Origin: Ephydatia muelleri
Taxonomy: Eukaryota; Porifera; Demospongiae; Spongillida; Spongillidae
Direction of reading: 5' to 3'
NCBI GenBank assembly: GCA_013339895.1
Contig: JABACO010000001.1
Span: 30,161,891 to 30,225,890 of the forward strand
Length of the DNA: 64,000 bases
The position numbers and the translations under genes were made by a program. Numbering within the stretch: position 1 is the first letter of the stretch; each line of letters opens with the position of its first letter. A model generated the notes under the pieces. That model was not told the DNA's origin. It was given only the letters and a program-made list of their open reading frames with translations, and searched no databases. This document shows, piece by piece, positions 1 to 9,832 of the stretch.

Positions 1-835
1 CAGCCACTGCTACGAGGTTCCTCATAAGGATTAGTACTCCTCCATAGAGATTTATGGAAATTTGAATGATTTTTTATTGTTACTCTGAATGTAAGATAGG
101 AAGGTATTGTTTGACTCATTTCAGATGGTCAAGAGGGTACCTAGTTCAGTTGAATATATTTAACACGCGGTCCATGAAAGAATGATACAACAAAGTGTGA
201 ACTGCACTATAAAAAAAGTTGTCGCTGGTGTTTTTTAAACCCAATAATCGATTTCTTGTCGTACCTTAATCACAGGTAGGGGCTTTGCAAGAATCGTGAG
301 TCAAGAATCGTGAGTCAAGCGCTCTATAGATTTTCGCAGTTTCGCGGTCAAATGTACACTTTTTAATGGCGAATCTTATAGCCTTGATAGTGTGTTTATA
401 AGCTTTTCATCTCATATATATCATTCTATGTACAATCGTGTGTCAAGGAAATCGGTTTTCTACACTGTCCTTCGACCTGACAGCCCGAAAATACGATCGT
501 TATGCGTGTAGGTACAGACATCTACATTGTATGATGACGGACGTAGTGATGACTAATTTGAACATGCCTCTAGCTGAAAAGCTACATGCTTGCACTTTAG
601 TATGAGTTAGATATCACTTAGAAGCCGTTCTTATTAGCACACATATACACGTTTGCACATCCTCCTCCTCCCTCCCCCCCCCTCCCGCGCGTATTGAGGG
701 TATACATATGCATGCATCGATAATGGCCGACACTCAAGGTTTGCAACGCTGCAAACATAAGAGGGAGCGTGTAAATGGTGCGATTCCGGGATTTGCAGTT
801 CATGTTGCAAATGTGCGAAGCCTAAGGGTCGTCCC
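1..835. other. no gene recognised
   Basis: AT-rich sequence without a convincing reading frame. It holds only a short pyrimidine-rich tract near 658-690 and scattered short direct repeats (for example a 12-base duplication near 295-320). I see no RNA gene or recognisable mobile-element protein here. Confidence 0.4.
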
Positions 836-1603
836 ATGCAGGAACATCCTGCATGCATGCATGACATTGAACCTATCAGGGTCAACGTGACTCGAAACGC
901 CCGGCCTAGTTTAGAGTTCTTAAGCTTGGAAGTCGAAATCCCGGGTTATGAGTTTGTGGAGCCAGTTATTAGTGAGGTTGAACAGCTCGTTACTGTAACG
1001 TCAGACGCTGGATCGATATCACCAAGAGCGGGAACAGTAGGCAATTATCAGCAAGCACCGACGACATGGGCAATGACGCAGGCAAATATTGTTCGTATGC
1101 TCAAGTTGCTGGGTATGTCAGAAAAAAGTGTGTTCAGTGATATGAAGAGATTTCCCAGTGTAGATGACAGGAGAAAAGCTAAATTCAGGAATGACCTTAA
1201 TGCATCTGCATTTCACCCGATCCAAAGAGTGTTCAGAGCAATGACAGCAGGAATTCTGAAGATGCTACTTCCAGCTTGGCATGTGCCTGAACTGAAGAAA
1301 TGGATTAAAATCCCAGATGGTGCTGACAGGGAGGATTCTGATGACTCAGATGGAGATGGGGAAAATGCTATACCTGCTTTGAATGCATCTGAACTGGTAG
1401 TGACAAGAAGCATTGCACTTTCCATTGCAAACTGCCGTGGTACCCCTACATCTGTCAAAGCTCGGATGTTGATGGCTCAGATGAGTGACGTGACTTCTAA
1501 TTATGTTGAAAAGATGTTGTCTGATTCTGGGAGAAAGCTTTCACAGGCAACACTTAGACGTGCAATGTTTCAGGCAAAAGTGGATGCTGAATACCTTCAC
1601 TGA
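836..1603 (+). CDS. hypothetical protein, intronless, 255 residues
   Basis: An uninterrupted frame of 255 codons that I do not recognise. The product has a mixed N-terminal half, a strongly acidic Asp/Ser/Glu stretch around residues 163-175, and a Lys/Arg-rich C-terminal third. There is no signal peptide, membrane segment or familiar zinc-binding pattern. The first ATG lies in a CATGCATG-rich stretch; in-frame Met codons near residues 79 and 87 could be the real start. Length and composition argue for real coding. The setting (next to inverted repeats and a retrotransposon) makes an accessory protein of a mobile element possible, but no transposase motif is visible. Confidence 0.5.
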   Translation: MQEHPACMHDIEPIRVNVTRNARPSLEFLSLEVEIPGYEFVEPVISEVEQLVTVTSDAGSISPRAGTVGNYQQAPTTWAMTQANIVRMLKLLGMSEKSVFSDMKRFPSVDDRRKAKFRNDLNASAFHPIQRVFRAMTAGILKMLLPAWHVPELKKWIKIPDGADREDSDDSDGDGENAIPALNASELVVTRSIALSIANCRGTPTSVKARMLMAQMSDVTSNYVEKMLSDSGRKLSQATLRRAMFQAKVDAEYLH

Positions 1604-2049
1604 GATCTTCAGCTCACTCCCTTTTTAGTGACTCATCAATGAATAGTTAAAGAAGTTATCCAACTGGCAGTTGACACTGTATACTCATCAAAACATGGGA
1701 CAGTTCACGCGAAAATGATAACTCACATTTATATATAAAATGCTATATAAATGCTTCTCGTTTGAATCGTTATATCTTCCGAACGGATTACGCTATCAAC
1801 ATCTTATTTTCAACACTTCATACCACACCATTTCTCTATATGGTAAAATACTTTTTGGGATCTTGCACTTGCTCCTTGCCAGTATTGCAACGTTCGATAC
1901 CCCACCGGGTTCAAACCCGCCATAACTTTCTGTAGGAGTAATGAAATCGCTTCAAATTCGGTATGTAGGTAGAGAGGTCCTATACCTATCGATTTGTTCT
2001 GCTCGTTAATTTTTATGCCATCTGTTACGGAGATACAGTTGAATAAACT

Positions 2050-2172
2050 ACGTGCACGTTTTCCCGCTTGATTCGCGCCAATGTAATAATCCCCGCCTCC
2101 CCATACATTGAGCGGAGCGCAATTTGCCCAATTAAATCATTGGCGCGAAACGAGCGCGAAAATGTGCACGTA
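2050..2172. repeat. short inverted repeat (MITE-like)
   Basis: Arms at about 2050-2083 and 2137-2172 are imperfect reverse complements. The left reads acgtgcacgttttcccgctt onward to gcgccaatg; the right begins cattggcgcgaaacgagcgc. The preceding phrase (gagatacagttg) recurs in degenerate form at about 23580-23640 with the same TTTTCCCGCTxGATTCG core, so this is a dispersed family rather than a chance palindrome. Nothing is coded inside. Confidence 0.55.
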
Positions 2173-2266
2173 CATCTCCTTTGTGTTCTGCGCCAAATAC
2201 TCTCGCTCGATCGATGTCAATGTCAATATGTATAGCTATCAGAGAACCTCGCGAATCATACTTATG

Positions 2267-2548
2267 ACAAGTAAATAAAAACATTCTCTAACGAGAAAGT
2301 GTTGGTATATAGGATTGACCAATGGTGGTGTAAAAAGCATGGAAACAAAAGTGACAGAAATTTGGAAATAGGCCTACATTTAGCCCATCACTCAGGCATG
2401 CACTGTTATAACGTTAGTGTGCTAAATATAGGCCTATTTCAATTTTCCAGTCAAATTTCTGTCACTCTTGTCCATGCTTTTTACACCACCATTGGTCAAT
2501 CCTATATACCAACAACTTTCTCGTTAGAGAATGTTTTTATTTACTTGT
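2267..2548. mobile_element. fold-back MITE-like hairpin
   Basis: Arms of about 120 bp at 2267-2384 and 2421-2548 are near reverse complements, differing by a few substitutions and small indels. They are separated by a 36-bp loop. The outer ends read acaagtaaataaaaacattc. There is no coding capacity. A non-autonomous fold-back element is the simplest reading; no clear target duplication was found. Confidence 0.7.
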
Positions 2549-2689
2549 TTCATTAGTTTTTTCCTCTGGCGTCTTTATAAGTGGTCACAAATTGATTTTA
2601 ATTTTCGAAGGGAGGGAGGGAGGTTTAAAATTTTAATAATCAAAATTATATGTATAGGAGTTCTTAATGTTATTTACTGTTCGGCCTTG

Positions 2690-2882
2690 TCCTCTATGTC
2701 TCCCCCAGCCTCTTCTATGGCCGCAGCGACCTGGTTCTGGCCATGGGAGCCATGTGGGTGGTGGTGGCAGCGGCCAGGGGAGCAGCAGGCGAAGTGGTGG
2801 TGGGGGCACTGGTGCACTGGTGTCAATACTGCTGGTGCCGGTGGCGGTGCTCCTGCTTCTGCTGGTGACAGCGGGGGCAGTG

Positions 2883-2918
<36 letters not shown>

Positions 2919-3008
2919 GTGGGGGCAGCGCTGCTGCTGGCGGTGGGGGCAGCGCTGCTGCTGGCGGTGGGGGCAGCGCTGCTGCTACTGCTGATTGTAG
3001 TCAAAAGT
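2690..3008. repeat. GCT trinucleotide run and 24-bp minisatellite
   Basis: A (GCT)n run at about 2884-2914 is followed by about four copies of a 24-bp GC-rich unit built from gctgctgctggcggtggggg, up to about 2995. Frames on both strands stay open (poly-Ala/Gly on +, poly-Ser/Ala/Pro on -), as expected for any stop-free triplet repeat, so I do not call a gene. The Ty3/gypsy insertion starts 22 bp downstream. Confidence 0.7.
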
Positions 3009-3029
3009 TTGTCATTGTGTCAAAAGTAG

Positions 3030-3139
3030 TGTAAGATAATTAACGCATGCGCGGAAGATCCCGCACACACCCTTGATATATAATGTATATTTTTGTGGAT
3101 ATGATCAGTTCTGATACCTGTGAGACTGTTGCTCTTACA
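3030..3139 (+). repeat. 5' LTR of the Ty3/gypsy element
   Basis: 110 bp, TGTAAG...CTTACA, with no difference seen from the 3' copy. The 6-bp ends are inverted (TGTAAG/CTTACA). The putative primer-binding region starts directly after it at 3140 (TTGGCGTAGTCGG); I do not assign a primer tRNA. Confidence 0.93.
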
Positions 3140-3154
3140 TTGGCGTAGTCGGCA

Positions 3155-4042
3155 TTGACCTCTGACCTGTCTCCTCTGGCACTGGCTATGGCACAACGAC
3201 CTGTGCTTCTGCCGGACCCCTTCGACGGTGAGAAGACGAGCTGGCCAGAATGGGAAACTCACTTCAAGCACGTCGCTGTTGTTAACAAATGGGAGAGTGC
3301 GGACGAAAAGTTGAAGTGGTTACGCGTTCGGTTGACAGGAAAAGCACTGGCTGCCTTTTCGCGGTGTTCTGAGGATGTTAGAAACGATTATGGTGAGTGT
3401 ATGAAGGCTCTGGCTAAACGTTTTAACCCCGACAGCAAGCGTGAGGTGTACGTCGCGGAGTTACATTCGAGAAACAGACGCAAAGAAGAGGACTGGGCTA
3501 CCTATGCTGACATTTTGAAGGGGCTCGCTGACAAAGCGTACCCTGACCTCGAGGAGGCAGCGCGTGAGCGTTTGGCTCTGAACCAGTTCCTCGGCGAGCT
3601 TGACAAACCACAGGTTGCATTTGGAGTTCGGCAGGGACGCCCGAAAAGCCTGGACGAGGCAGTTTCCCTGACAATAGAATTAGAGTCATATATTGGTGGT
3701 AGCCATGGTAAGCCAGCTCGAGTTAATTTTTCGCAGGTAGACGCGGAGTTACCCAATGCGAGTGCATCGACGACAGTAGCGGAGGAACAAGAATGCAGTG
3801 GAGTTCTAGCCGTCACACTACAGTCCATAAATGAAAGACTGCAGCGTCTGGAGCTGAGACTAAAGAACAGTGAGGCTATCACGGAGCGGGAGGAACAAAG
3901 GGAACCCCGCAAGCCACGCTGCTGGAACTGCGGGAAAAGAGGCCATATTGCTCGCCTCTGCAGAAGCCGTGATTCAACCCAGCAACAGGGAAACTACAGA
4001 CCCTCGGCGGCAGGGGCCAACTGCCAGAGGGACAACCAATAA
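3155..4042 (+). CDS. gag: Ty3/gypsy Gag polyprotein
   Basis: A 295-residue Gag that would form the virus-like particle and package element RNA. The middle part carries the usual retrotransposon-Gag helical pattern, with W-x-E-W near residue 32 and an LxRF-type region after residue 90. A CCHC zinc knuckle lies at residues 256-269 (C-x2-C-x4-H-x4-C, starting CWNCGKRGH). The stop codon overlaps the pol start as TAATG, so pol could be reached by termination-reinitiation instead of the more usual ribosomal frameshift. The first downstream ATG after the primer-binding region is used as the start; a second in-frame Met 11 codons later is an alternative. Confidence 0.88.
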   Translation: MTSDLSPLALAMAQRPVLLPDPFDGEKTSWPEWETHFKHVAVVNKWESADEKLKWLRVRLTGKALAAFSRCSEDVRNDYGECMKALAKRFNPDSKREVYVAELHSRNRRKEEDWATYADILKGLADKAYPDLEEAARERLALNQFLGELDKPQVAFGVRQGRPKSLDEAVSLTIELESYIGGSHGKPARVNFSQVDAELPNASASTTVAEEQECSGVLAVTLQSINERLQRLELRLKNSEAITEREEQREPRKPRCWNCGKRGHIARLCRSRDSTQQQGNYRPSAAGANCQRDNQ

Positions 4043-6918
4043 TGGCCCAGAACGACCTCATTGTTTCTGTATTATCCTCCCCTTGTAGTAGTTATTGTGT
4101 TGAAGGCGTGGTTTGTTCCGTTCCCGTTACATTTGTTATTGATACAGGTGCCGCAGTGTCTTTGATCAACAACTGTGTCTGGAACCAGATAGCCCGTGCT
4201 GGACATGTGGCAGAATTGCAACAATGGATTGGCAACAGACTGGTGGGTGTTAACGGGTCCCCATTGTCTACGAAAGGGTTTGGCTCTTTTGATATTGTCT
4301 TTGGGAATAAGAAGTTTGGTGCAACACTAATTGTGACTGGAGATATTACAGTAGGAGCTATCTTGGGGCTGGATTTTCTAGAAAATCACAAGTGTTGCAT
4401 TGACTGTGGTGCCAAAATTCTAACCTTTCCTCAACATAAGCTTTCAGTCCAGGTCCATCACGTTATGCCAGTAAAGGTCGAAGCCCCCATCGAGTGCCCT
4501 GCCATTGGACTGGTAACCCTGGAAAAAATTGTGGTCCCGCCATCCAGTGAAATGGAAGTCATGGTGAAACAAGCAAGCCCTGGTATTGGTACCTGGATGG
4601 TGGAAACTGACACTTCATGCCGAACAGGAGTAATGGTGGCTCGATCCTTGGTGTGTACAAACAGCTCCAGTCTTGTTCCAATACGTCTGCTTAATTCCGC
4701 AAACAATTCTGTTGTTCTTAAAAAAGGAATGAAGGTTGCCAGCATGAGTCAGCTGCATGAAGACTGTACTACCCAGAACATCTCGGCTGTAACTGAACAT
4801 ATCCCACTGTCCCAAGGAGATCAGGAGGCACTATGGAGCATGGTCTGCAAGGTGGGAGATCACCTTAACGATGGTGAGAAGGAACTCCTGTTTCACCTCT
4901 TAATGGAATATGCAGACGTGTTCGCGTTTAACAGCGGCCAGATTGGTCGCACTAACATTCTGAAGCATCGCATTGACACTGGCAACACTCCTCCTGTCCA
5001 TCTTTTGCCTCGACGAATCCCTCAGTCTCGTAGAGAAGAAATGGCAAAGCTGGTAAAGGACATGCTTGAGCAAGGCGCTATCCAGCAGTCAGATAGTCCA
5101 TGGTCATCTCCTGTGGTTCTTGTAAAGAAAAAAGACGGATCAGTTAGGTTTTGCGTGGATTACAGAAAGGTCAATAGTGTAACAAGGAAAGATGCATATC
5201 CTCTACCTCGGGTGGATGACACACTTGATACATTAGCAGGGTCGAGACTGTTTACTACGCTGGATCTGGCTAGCGGATACTGGCAAGTGGAGGTAGCAGA
5301 GGAAGACCAGCCCAAGACAGCATTCACCACACCAGAAGGCCTTTTCCAGTTTCGAGTGATGCCCTTCGGGTTGTGTAACGCTCCCGCTACGTTTCAACGC
5401 CTGATGGACAGAGTTCTTGGTGGACTGAAGTGGTCCAGTTGCCTCGTGTATCTGGATGACATTATCATTGTGGGAACCTCGTTCAGCGAGCACTTGCGTA
5501 ATCTCGCAGGTGTACTCCAAAGACTCAGGCAGGCAGGACTGAAGTTAAAACCATCGAAATGTAAGTGGTGTCAAAAGAGCGTTACGTTTTTAGGGCATAT
5601 TGTATCAGAAGAAGGCGTTGCCGCGGATCCGAGTAAAACAGCTGTTGTAGCAGGATGGCCACCTCCCCAGTCGAAGCGCGAAATGCAACAATTTTTGGGT
5701 CTGGCTAACTACTATCGGAAATTCGTCAAGAATTTTGCTGCCATCGCGAAGCCATTACATCGTCTCACGGAGAAGAATACTGACTTTAAGTGGACTGTCG
5801 AGTGTCAGCATGCCTTTGATGTGTTACGTGCATGTTTGAGTTCACCCCCTGTGCTCTCCTACCCAGACTATAGCCGGAGGTTTGTTCTCGACACTGATGC
5901 CAGTGATATTGGCATTGGAGCGGTCCTCTCACAGGAAGATGCCACTGGGTCCGAGGTAGTGATTGCATATGCCAGTCGTACGCTGAGCCGTCCGGAACAG
6001 CGTTATTGTGTAACCAGAAAGGAGTTGCTAGCGGCTGTCGAGTTTATTCACCACTTTCGGCAGTACCTACTGGGAAGGGTGTTTACCCTTAGGACCGATC
6101 ACAGTTCATTAGTGTGGTTGCGTAACTTCAAAGAACCCGATAGCCAATTAGCCCGCTGGCTAGAAAAATTACAGGAGTATAGCTTTTCGGTTGTACACCG
6201 TCAAGGCACCAAGCACGGTAATGCAGATGCCCTATCACGTGTCCCCTGTCGCCAGTGCGGTAGAGAAAGTCATGAAACAACACCCAAAGGAGATGTCATT
6301 GAAGGAAGCGTGACGTCATTACCTTGCACTTCCTATACTCCTCAATGGATACGTCAGCAACAGTTAGATGACTGTTCTATTCGGCCAGTGTATCAAGCTC
6401 TGGAGTCCAAACTGATGCTGTCAGCAGATGAAGTCAAACCATGGAGCCGTGAGAGCCGCTTACTATGGCAGCAACATACATCGTTGTATCTGAAGGATGG
6501 CGTGTTGTGGAGGAGGGTACTAGGCGGTGGTGAGGGAAAGTTGCAGCTCGTTGTGCCTGCTAAGCTGAGGCAGGACATTCTGCGGAGCCTGCATGAAGGG
6601 GCTTTGTCTGCGCATTTAGGAGAGGAGAAAATGAGGAATCTACTGAAGGAGAGATTCTATTGGCCAAGTTGTGCAGATGACGTAAGTGAGTGGTGCTCAT
6701 GTTGTGCAGTGTGCTGTTCCAGGAAGACCAATGCCCCCAAAAGAAGAGCAGGTTTGCAAACGCTACAGGTAGGGTATCCACTGCAAATGGTTTGCGTGGA
6801 TTTATTGGGGCCCCTACCTGAGACAGAGACTGGGAGCAGATACGTGCTGGTAGCAGTGGATCACTTCACGAAATGCGTACGGAATACCCAATCAGGAAGC
6901 AGCAACAGTGGCCCGTAA
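4042..6918 (+). CDS. pol: Ty3/gypsy Pol: protease, RT, RNase H, integrase N-terminus (frameshifted end)
   Basis: 958 codons. The aspartic protease active site is DTGA at residues 34-37. The reverse transcriptase core runs from about 320 to 500 with YLDD at 470-473. RNase H follows (DTDAS motif near 616, later TDHSS). The integrase HHCC zinc domain lies near 850-890, and the first catalytic Asp is in the VDLLGPL motif near residue 920. The frame then runs into TAA at 6916-6918 because of an indel in about 6872-6885. The rest of the integrase continues in another frame (6884-7852). The family makes one continuous Pol, so this copy is probably unable to integrate by itself. A sequencing error is the alternative. 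Confidence 0.9.
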   Translation: MAQNDLIVSVLSSPCSSYCVEGVVCSVPVTFVIDTGAAVSLINNCVWNQIARAGHVAELQQWIGNRLVGVNGSPLSTKGFGSFDIVFGNKKFGATLIVTGDITVGAILGLDFLENHKCCIDCGAKILTFPQHKLSVQVHHVMPVKVEAPIECPAIGLVTLEKIVVPPSSEMEVMVKQASPGIGTWMVETDTSCRTGVMVARSLVCTNSSSLVPIRLLNSANNSVVLKKGMKVASMSQLHEDCTTQNISAVTEHIPLSQGDQEALWSMVCKVGDHLNDGEKELLFHLLMEYADVFAFNSGQIGRTNILKHRIDTGNTPPVHLLPRRIPQSRREEMAKLVKDMLEQGAIQQSDSPWSSPVVLVKKKDGSVRFCVDYRKVNSVTRKDAYPLPRVDDTLDTLAGSRLFTTLDLASGYWQVEVAEEDQPKTAFTTPEGLFQFRVMPFGLCNAPATFQRLMDRVLGGLKWSSCLVYLDDIIIVGTSFSEHLRNLAGVLQRLRQAGLKLKPSKCKWCQKSVTFLGHIVSEEGVAADPSKTAVVAGWPPPQSKREMQQFLGLANYYRKFVKNFAAIAKPLHRLTEKNTDFKWTVECQHAFDVLRACLSSPPVLSYPDYSRRFVLDTDASDIGIGAVLSQEDATGSEVVIAYASRTLSRPEQRYCVTRKELLAAVEFIHHFRQYLLGRVFTLRTDHSSLVWLRNFKEPDSQLARWLEKLQEYSFSVVHRQGTKHGNADALSRVPCRQCGRESHETTPKGDVIEGSVTSLPCTSYTPQWIRQQQLDDCSIRPVYQALESKLMLSADEVKPWSRESRLLWQQHTSLYLKDGVLWRRVLGGGEGKLQLVVPAKLRQDILRSLHEGALSAHLGEEKMRNLLKERFYWPSCADDVSEWCSCCAVCCSRKTNAPKRRAGLQTLQVGYPLQMVCVDLLGPLPETETGSRYVLVAVDHFTKCVRNTQSGSSNSGP

Positions 6919-7852
6919 ATTAGTGGACGAAATGTTTTGTCGGTTCTCACCACCGGAGCAATTACATAGTGACCAGGGCAGACAATTCGAATCTGAGCTG
7001 GTGAAAGAAGTGTGCAAACTGCTGGAGATTAAGAAGACCCACACTACTCCATATCATCCGCAGTGCAACGGGATTGTGGAACGCTTCAACCGCACACTTT
7101 TGGGCATGTTGGCCACTACGGTGGACTCTTACCCGTCCAGTTGGGAGCAAAATATTCGTCGGGTGTGCTTAGCGTACAATTCAAGTGTCCACGCATCGAC
7201 TGGATTTAGCCCGTTCTTCCTTATGTTTGGAAGACAAGTCAAGTTGCCAGTGGATCTGATGTACGGTACCACTCAAGGGAAAGAGACTGCAGTAATGGAG
7301 TACGTGAAGAATTTGAAAGATGGCCTTTTGGAGGCATACGCTCTTGTTAGAGACAGATGCGAAACAGAGCATAAACGGCAGAAGAGCATCTATGACAGAA
7401 AGGTTCACGGAGAACCATATAGTGAAGGCGATCTTGTTTGGCTGTTTACTCCAGCTGTACCATCTGGACAATCCCGGAAGCTGCACAGGCCCTGGAAAGG
7501 ACCCTATAAAGTGGTGGAAAGGCTCGGAGACGCCACCTACAAGTTGCAAGGTACTAGGGGAAGGAGACCACAGATCGTCCATTTTGACAGGTTGAAACCC
7601 TGCCCACCTAATGTCAGGTTAGCTAATGAACCTCGTCCGGAGCGTCCTGCAGCAGACGAAGTCGTTCTACCTACCCCTAAACCAGGGGAGCAATGCGAGT
7701 TGCTAGAGGAGGATGAAGATTATGCAGCGCCCGTGGCCCCTCCAAATGAACTCCCTGCCGCTGGACCTGGCGATCAGCCCGCTCCCCAAAGGCGATACCC
7801 GGATCGAAACAGACGTCAACCTGACCGTTACGGACCATTCATCAAACATTAG
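6884..7852 (+). pseudogene. C-terminal part of Ty3/gypsy integrase, out of frame with pol
   Basis: Continues the integrase core in a different frame from upstream pol. The second catalytic Asp is in HSDQGRQF and the catalytic Glu in NGIVERFNR, followed by a GPY/F-like module (WKGPYKVVERLGD, then HFDRLKPC). The first in-frame codons here fit the expected 'EAATVARKL' stretch. There is no ATG near the beginning, so it is not an independent gene. The acidic, proline-rich tail ends just before the polypurine tract and the 3' LTR. Confidence 0.88.
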
Positions 7853-7863
7853 AGAGGGAATAG

Positions 7864-7973
7864 TGTAAGATAATTAACGCATGCGCGGAAGATCCCGCAC
7901 ACACCCTTGATATATAATGTATATTTTTGTGGATATGATCAGTTCTGATACCTGTGAGACTGTTGCTCTTACA
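7864..7973 (+). repeat. 3' LTR of the Ty3/gypsy element
   Basis: 110 bp with no difference seen from the 5' LTR, followed by GTAG, the second half of the 4-bp target duplication. It is preceded by the purine-rich AGAGAGGGAATAG, a plausible plus-strand primer. Confidence 0.93.
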
Positions 7974-8194
7974 GTAGCATCAGATAAGGAAGCCTTTTTG
8001 TGCATCAGATTAAGGATGACACCCCAATATTCAATAGACAGGTCACAAAGGACTGTACACAACAGTTGGGTCACCATGCATGCTTTACATGTGAAGTGAA
8101 TAGCAGATCCCTTACATGCGTGCTGTACACATGTTGCATGCACATCTTCCTATAGCTTTTTAATGCTAGTGCAATACAACATGCCATCACATAC

Positions 8195-8820
8195 CTTTGG
8201 GTGGTAGTGGTAGTTCGGTGACCCCTGCGATACCGCTTCCTCTCGGCAGCACGTTTAGCCAATCGGACAGCGGGGTCATTCCAATACCGATTCCTTTCAG
8301 ATGCCTTAATGGCAGCTGAATTGTCTTCGTATTTCTGCCTTTTAGCAGCGCGGTTATCATCTTGATATCGCTGCATGCCTTTTAGCAGCACGGTTCTCCT
8401 CGAGGTCCTCTTGATATCGCTGCCTTTTAGCAGCACGGTTCTCCTCGACGTCCTCTTGATATCGCTGCCTTTTAGCAGCACGGTTCTCCTCGAGGTCCTC
8501 TTGATTTCGCTGCCTTTTAGCAGCACGGTTCTCCTCGCGTAGTCCTCTTGATATCGCTGCCTTTTAGCAGATTGCTTAGATTCAATATCTGCGTTGTAGC
8601 TGTCGCGTACAGAGGCCTTCTTGTTTTCGGGATCGACCTTGTAGCTGTCGCGTACAGAGGCCTTCTTCTTTTCGGGATCGGCCTTGTAGCTGTCGCGTAC
8701 AGAGGCCTTCTTCTTTTCGGGATCGGCCTTGTAGCGCGCTCGGGCTTTAGCCTTGTTTTCTTGTGATAAAATATCGTCTTGCTTTTGAAGGTATCGCTTC
8801 TTTCGATTACGCGAAGGCAT
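8195..8820 (-). CDS. exon encoding a 15-residue tandem-repeat, highly charged protein
   Basis: Starts at ATG 8820 and runs to a strong splice donor (AAAG|GTATGT) after 8195, so it is probably a first exon. The product is Lys/Arg/Asp/Glu-rich and built of two sets of 45-bp units: ADPEKKKASVRDSYK-type repeats, then units of the ENRAAKRQRYQED type. Such repeat proteins are common in sponge and cnidarian gene sets and have no known function. Two indels (+2 near 8540, +4 near 8378) put several units out of the ancestral frame and then restore it, without creating a stop. No downstream exon could be identified; the gypsy element lies where the next intron would be. Confidence 0.55.
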
Positions 8821-8885
8821 TTAACTTCACTAGTCAAAGTATTAAACTGCGATAGGAACTAGTCTCGTACCCAGACCCTGATTTC

Positions 8886-8932
8886 CGGATGGATTACATC
8901 ACCGCTACGCTAGCGGTGATGTAATCCATCCG
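8886..8932. repeat. perfect 22-bp palindrome with 3-nt loop
   Basis: Arms cggatggattacatcaccgc... at 8886-8907 and its exact complement at 8911-8932 enclose a CGC loop. The flanks (ccctgatttcc / gggaaatcgggg) extend the pairing imperfectly, so the whole 8875-8960 region can fold back. It may be a terminal fragment of a foldback element or a small structured RNA. Confidence 0.8.
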
Positions 8933-9832
8933 CAGCTGTGGGAAATCGGGGACACCAAATAAATTTCGTGCAGGTCGGAGTATATACTGCATGCTGTATA
9001 ATAACTTCATTAATCAACAATAAACCAAATAAACTTCCGCAATAACTTCATATCCTATATAGAACTTGCTACCGCATGAGGTACTTCTCTTTCGAGGTGT
9101 CTATATGACCTTAAAGGATAACGTGCAGGTGAATTCCGAAGATATTGGTGCTATTGCCGTTATTCAAAACCGTTCGTAGCTTGAGTTATACCTTCCTAAG
9201 GAAGAAGAAGAAGAAGACGACGACGACGACGACCAAGAATTTTTTTAGGACTAGGCACGAATTCGTTTGTTTCTCTAAAAGCACACCGTTTTATGACACG
9301 GAACAAACGTAGAACTGTAGATCTTTGAGTTCTCGTTCCATCGCGACAAAGAGATAAGCAATTCGTTTCTCCGTTGTCCCTCCAGACGCGAGTGAAGTTT
9401 TTTTTAATGATATTCATCAATCCTCAATCAATCCTATATTGAACCTGCTGCCGCAGGTTCAGATGTATCAAGTGATTTTGCTGTGGAAATCACACACAAA
9501 ATCATCGGATTATCTGATAGTAATTCGAAATGAAGAATCACTGGCAAATCATTTGAAAATCACAATTGGATTTAATACATGATTTTTACCGAGAATCACT
9601 TCAAATTTCAAATGAGTAATCAAAGATTTGTGCCCGATTTTTCATGTGATTCAGCATGTGAAATCACATGATTAATCATATCATAATCATTTCTCATGAT
9701 TGTTCAAATGATTTGTCATGTATCATGAAAATATAAATAAAATGAATACTGTGGATCATAAAAAATAATCACCATACATGGAAAATGGAAAGATAAAAAG
9801 GATAAGCAGAATAAAAAAAAACTTAGTTCTCC

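Larger units (their letters stand above)
3030..7973 (+). mobile_element. Ty3/gypsy LTR retrotransposon, nearly intact
   Basis: A complete LTR-internal-LTR structure of 4944 bp. Two 110-bp LTRs (3030-3139, 7864-7973) read as identical and begin TG and end CA. The insertion is flanked by GTAG at 3026-3029 and again at 7974-7977, a 4-bp target duplication. The internal region has gag, then pol in the order protease, reverse transcriptase, RNase H, integrase, which is the Ty3/gypsy order. A purine-rich tract lies just before the 3' LTR. Identical LTRs imply recent insertion, yet the integrase is interrupted by a frameshift near 6880. Confidence 0.93.

Noticed and set aside
1900..1925. tRNA gene or tRNA-derived SINE (GGGTTCAAACCC box)
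   Set aside because: A B-box-like word is present and the surrounding phrase recurs near 59310-59420, but no A box, cloverleaf or A-rich tail could be built. Dispersed repeat only.
2531..3034. Ala/Gly-rich plus-strand and Ser/Pro-rich minus-strand frames
   Set aside because: Stop-free by virtue of the GCT and 24-bp repeats; no start context, splice sites or homology.
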